DNA from: Bacteroidales bacterium
GTDB taxonomy: Bacteria > Bacteroidota > Bacteroidia > Bacteroidales > UBA932
DNA: 17,050 nucleotides
Direction of reading: 5' to 3'
Assembly (NCBI GenBank): GCA_004552115.1
Contig: SFPH01000074.1
Location: forward strand, 1-17,050
The notes beneath the pieces were generated by a model. The model made no database searches and was not told where the DNA came from. It worked only from the letters and a program-made list of their open reading frames with translations. Within the stretch, counting starts at the first letter, position 1; each line of letters starts with the position of its first letter. Both the position numbers and the translations under genes were made by a program. Below, piece after piece: positions 14,999 through 17,050 of this stretch.

Positions 14999-15378
14999 TC
15001 AACTCAACTGAAGGAAATATCGCTGACGTCACTGTGAACGGCGTCTCTTACCAGGTAGAAATGGACAATGTCCTCCCTGCCGCTCCTGTTCAGGCCGCAC
15101 CTGTACAGGCTGCTCAGGCAGCTCAGGCAGCTCCTGCTCCTGTTGCAGCTCCAAAACCTGCAGCAGCTCCTGCCGGCGCCGGCAAGGCGGTCACAGCCCC
15201 TATGCCGGGTGTCATCCTCGAGGTTTCCGTAAAGGAAGGCGACACAGTATCCGCAGGCCAGAAAGTAGCCGTGCTTGAGGCGATGAAGATGGAGAATGAA
15301 ATCCAGGCCGAGAGCGCCGGAACAGTTACAAAGATTCACGTTGCCAAGGGCGACTCCGTTTCAGACGGCACCCCGTGA
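14956..15378 (+). CDS. mmdC: Biotin carboxyl carrier subunit of methylmalonyl-CoA decarboxylase, both ends missing
   Basis: The recognisable protein begins at [20 protein letters not shown] (from about 14992). A flexible Ala/Pro linker ([20 protein letters not shown]...) leads to the biotinyl domain [44 protein letters not shown]. The Lys of AMKM is the biotinylation site, and the carried carboxyl group moves from MmdA to MmdB. Normal Bacteroidota MmdC begins with about 15 residues of the M-K-x-Y-K-F-x-I-x-G-x-x-Y type; here they are replaced by an out-of-frame reading of the OadG tail ([12 protein letters not shown]). At the end, the final beta-strand (usually I-V-V-I-G) is missing. The usual 25-35-residue start of MmdB is also absent immediately after. 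Both junctions look like lost sequence. Confidence 0.8.
   Translation: MEQQGTGIPQISKIINSTEGNIADVTVNGVSYQVEMDNVLPAAPVQAAPVQAAQAAQAAPAPVAAPKPAAAPAGAGKAVTAPMPGVILEVSVKEGDTVSAGQKVAVLEAMKMENEIQAESAGTVTKIHVAKGDSVSDGTP
15085..15175 (+). repeat. Imperfect tandem repeats encoding the MmdC Ala/Pro linker
   Basis: Short GCTCAGGCA-like and GCTCCTG-like units recur here, encoding the [20 protein letters not shown] linker. The linker acts as a swinging arm for biotin. Such low-complexity DNA is prone to length variation and misassembly. Confidence 0.7.
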
Positions 15379-16460
15379 CATTCCAGCATCTCGTGATGAT
15401 TGTCATCGGCATTGTGTTCATCACTCTGGCCATCAAGAAAGAGTGGGAACCGCTGCTCCTCGTCCCGATCGGATTCGGAATGATTATAGGAAACATTCCG
15501 ATGTTCCCGGGTCTCAATATCGGAATCTATGAGGACGGCTCAGTTCTGAATATCCTTTATCAGGGTGTCAGGCAGGGCTGGTATCCTCCTCTCATCTTCC
15601 TCGGAATCGGAGCAATGACGGACTTCTCGGCCCTGATATCCCAGCCGCGCCTCATCCTCATCGGAGCTGCGGCACAATGCGGAATCTTCGGAGCCTATCT
15701 CCTGGCATTGGCATTGGGCTTTGCTCCCAATGAAGCCGGTGCAATCGGTATCATCGGCGGAGCGGACGGCCCTACAGCCATCTTCCTTTCCTCCAAGCTC
15801 GCACCTGATCTCATGGGAGCCATTGCGGTATCGGCTTATTCCTACATGGCCCTCGTGCCTGTGATCCAGAAGCCAATAATGAAGCTCCTGACCACAAAGA
15901 AGGAGCGCCTCATCAGAATGCCTTCCCCACGTGCCGTGAGTCAGAGGGAAAAGATCATTTTCCCGATTGTAGGCTTCCTGACCACCGCCTTCATCGTGCC
16001 GTCAGGACTTCCGCTCCTGGGTATGCTCTTCTTCGGCAACCTCTTGAAAGAGAGCGGAGTAACGAGGAGACTTGCAGAAACGGCAAGGGGTCCGCTCGTG
16101 GATGTGATCACGATTCTCATCGGTCTGACAGTGGGCTGCTCCACCCAGGCCGACAAGTTCCTCTCCACCAGTTCCATCAAGATTTTCTGCCTCGGTCTCC
16201 TCTCATTCGTGATTGCGACGACCTGCGGAGTTCTCTTCGTGAAGTTCCTCAACCTCTTCCTGAAAGAAGGCAGGAAAATCAACCCGCTCATAGGCAATGC
16301 AGGTGTATCCGCCGTGCCTGACAGTGCGAGGGTATCCGAGATGGCCGGACGCGAGGCTGACCCGAGCAACCACCTTCTGATGCACGCCATGGGCCCTAAC
16401 GTGGCCGGCGTCATCGGTTCTGCAGTCGCAGCCGGTATCCTTCTGGGATTCCTGGGATAA
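15375..16460 (+). CDS. mmdB: Methylmalonyl-CoA decarboxylase beta subunit (membrane Na+ pump), N-terminus missing
   Basis: This polytopic OadB/MmdB-family protein decarboxylates carboxybiotin and exports Na+. Visible motifs are [62 protein letters not shown] near residue 128, [46 protein letters not shown] and [19 protein letters not shown], ending in [24 protein letters not shown]. The body is complete. The open reading frame starts with a GTG at 15375 inside the MmdC stop, giving [12 protein letters not shown]. Relatives have about 20-25 more residues (typically M-x-F-x-x-F-x-x-x...G-F) before this, so the true start is lost. The gene is followed by a terminator. Confidence 0.9.
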   Translation: MTFQHLVMIVIGIVFITLAIKKEWEPLLLVPIGFGMIIGNIPMFPGLNIGIYEDGSVLNILYQGVRQGWYPPLIFLGIGAMTDFSALISQPRLILIGAAAQCGIFGAYLLALALGFAPNEAGAIGIIGGADGPTAIFLSSKLAPDLMGAIAVSAYSYMALVPVIQKPIMKLLTTKKERLIRMPSPRAVSQREKIIFPIVGFLTTAFIVPSGLPLLGMLFFGNLLKESGVTRRLAETARGPLVDVITILIGLTVGCSTQADKFLSTSSIKIFCLGLLSFVIATTCGVLFVKFLNLFLKEGRKINPLIGNAGVSAVPDSARVSEMAGREADPSNHLLMHAMGPNVAGVIGSAVAAGILLGFLG

Positions 16461-16484
16461 TTCAATTTTCAAGAATCTATTTTA

Positions 16485-16512
16485 GGGGGCTTGGTTCAAG
16501 CTCCCTTTTTTT
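16485..16512 (+). terminator. Rho-independent terminator of the mmd operon
   Basis: A 9-bp stem (GGGGGCTTG at 16485-16493 with CAAGCTCCC at 16497-16505, one G-U pair) closes a 3-nt loop, followed by seven T at 16506-16512. Confidence 0.92.
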
Positions 16513-16521
16513 AGTCATGCG

Positions 16522-16626
16522 TTCCGGAGGGTGACATTCGGAAAACTAAATCCCTCCCACTTCGTGGGTCCCTCCCGTTCACAAGGCCACGGGCGGCCAT
16601 GGTTTTCCGAATGCCACCCTCCGGAA
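16522..16626. repeat. Long inverted-repeat element (25-bp arms, structured 55-bp centre)
   Basis: The arm at 16522-16546 and the arm at 16602-16626 are complementary at 24 of 25 positions. The centre holds a second small hairpin (CCCAC at 16556-16560 with GTGGG at 16564-16568, loop TTC), two CCCTCCC direct repeats (16552-16558 and 16570-16576), and GGCC at 16585-16588 and 16595-16598. It encodes no protein and is not followed by a T run. No target-site duplication is visible at its ends. It may be a REP- or MITE-like dispersed repeat, or a structured RNA. Confidence 0.7.
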
Positions 16627-16897
16627 TCACGACATATCGACCGAGCGCAGCGATTGGAGAGATCTATCTACAAACGAGGGTAAAACCTCAAACATTCTTG
16701 GTCAAAATCTCCGAAAAATGACAGGCGGCAACGGTAACCATAAAGCACTTTACGCAAGCAATAACTGTCATAAAATTCATCGAAAACCGTACCACCTTAC
16801 TACAATTTTTAAATTTAAAATACATATATTTCGCCACCACTACCGCAGTTTTCCGGGAAATTTTGTAATATATTCGGGGTTCATAAAACAATTACTT

Positions 16898-17050
16898 ATG
16901 AACACAATAAATTTACAGACAAAAAAGGAAGACCAGGTTTTCGTTAACCTACTGACCGATGCCGGCTTCAAGGCCGTCTATGCTGATCCGGCGAACAAGC
17001 CACTTCTCATCAATCTCCTGAACACAGTTCTGCCTGACGACGTAAGGGTA
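16898..17050 (+). CDS. Rpn-family PD-(D/E)XK nuclease/putative transposase (N-terminus, runs off the right edge)
   Basis: Fifty-one codons are visible from the ATG at 16898: MNTINLQTKKEDQVFVNLLT, then DAGFKAVYADPANKPLLINL and LNTVLPDDVRV. The pattern of F-x-x-x-F/L, then K-x-x-L-I-x-x-L-N-x-x-L and V/I-x, is typical of the Rpn family of recombination-promoting nucleases (PDDEXK_2, often annotated as transposases). These are abundant in Bacteroidota. The catalytic residues lie further downstream and cannot be checked here. It follows an AT-rich leader and may have its own promoter. Family members are found in many copies and are not always mobile, so calling it a mobile element would go too far. 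Confidence 0.72.
   Translation, partial: MNTINLQTKKEDQVFVNLLTDAGFKAVYADPANKPLLINLLNTVLPDDVRV

Larger units (their letters stand above)
16461..16897 (+). other. 437-bp intergenic region before the nuclease/transposase gene
   Basis: The region contains, in order: the mmd terminator; the 105-bp inverted-repeat element; a short motif at 16636-16654 in which ATCG and CGAT flank a GC-rich stretch, like the small hairpins often scattered in Bacteroidota; and from about 16680 an AT-rich stretch without convincing coding potential. A TATATTTC at 16825-16832 is a near match to the -7 box, 65 bp before the next ATG. Confidence 0.55.

Noticed and set aside
2400..15378. Introns, inteins or an RNA-insertion system explaining the broken genes
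   Set aside because: Conserved residues are absent, not interrupted by extra sequence, and no guide-like or maturase genes are present; loss of sequence during assembly is simpler.
16688..16891. 67-codon minus-strand frame in the AT-rich leader
   Set aside because: It has a low-complexity composition, no homology signal, and covers the likely promoter of the Rpn gene.
1..17050. CRISPR array, tRNA, rRNA, insertion sequence with terminal repeats, prophage genes
   Set aside because: No regularly spaced repeats, cloverleaf, rRNA-like sequence or phage genes were seen; the only transposase-like gene is the partial Rpn at the right edge.

Overview
The window looks like a chromosomal segment of a Bacteroidales bacterium (Bacteroidota) of moderate-to-high GC. 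The evidence is the gene content (DUF4301, a deoxyhypusine-synthase-like protein, an OadG subunit with a lamin-tail domain, RecF next to a DciA/DUF721 protein), the near absence of Shine-Dalgarno sequences, and several TAnnTTTG boxes, the -7 element of Bacteroidota promoters. I cannot name a genus with confidence.

Layout. (1) 1-4513, minus strand: lysA (diaminopimelate decarboxylase), ffh (SRP GTPase), an Omp85/BamA-like outer-membrane barrel, a short His-rich membrane-anchored protein, and the signal-peptide start of another exported protein that runs off the left edge. (2) 4514-6327, plus strand: a deoxyhypusine-synthase-family protein with a strong terminator, then a small AraC-type regulator. 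(3) 6342-10797, minus strand, tightly packed and partly overlapping: recF, DUF721/dciA, pdxB, DUF4301, lipoprotein. (4) 10929-12370, plus strand: a TPR membrane protein and a YebC/PmpR-family protein, ending in a strong terminator. (5) 12504-16460, plus strand: a sodium-pumping methylmalonyl-CoA decarboxylase operon (mmdA, lamin-tail/OadG subunit, mmdC biotin carrier, mmdB), ending in a terminator. (6) 16461-17050: an intergenic region with a long inverted-repeat element, then the start of an Rpn/PD-(D/E)XK nuclease-transposase.

How the genes work together. The mmd operon would decarboxylate methylmalonyl-CoA to propionyl-CoA and export Na+, the last energy-conserving step of succinate-to-propionate fermentation. 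The other blocks are housekeeping genes: lysine/peptidoglycan precursor synthesis, membrane-protein targeting, DNA replication and repair, and vitamin B6 synthesis.

Most unusual observation: at six places, conserved protein sequence is missing. ffh lacks about 95 nt at the start of the M domain. lysA lacks the catalytic CESSD region. pdxB lacks about 23 nt in the Rossmann fold. The TPR gene appears to lack 15 nt. At both mmd gene junctions (OadG/mmdC and mmdC/mmdB) the expected gene ends and starts are absent. Two of the genes (ffh, lysA) are normally indispensable, and the lost pieces are coding sequence rather than inserted elements. My leading explanation is therefore an assembly or consensus artefact, such as collapsed or stripped scaffold gaps, rather than biology. 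Reads must decide. I saw no convincing undescribed system, CRISPR array, tRNA or rRNA. The best candidate for uncharacterised non-coding biology is the 105-bp inverted-repeat element at 16522-16626.
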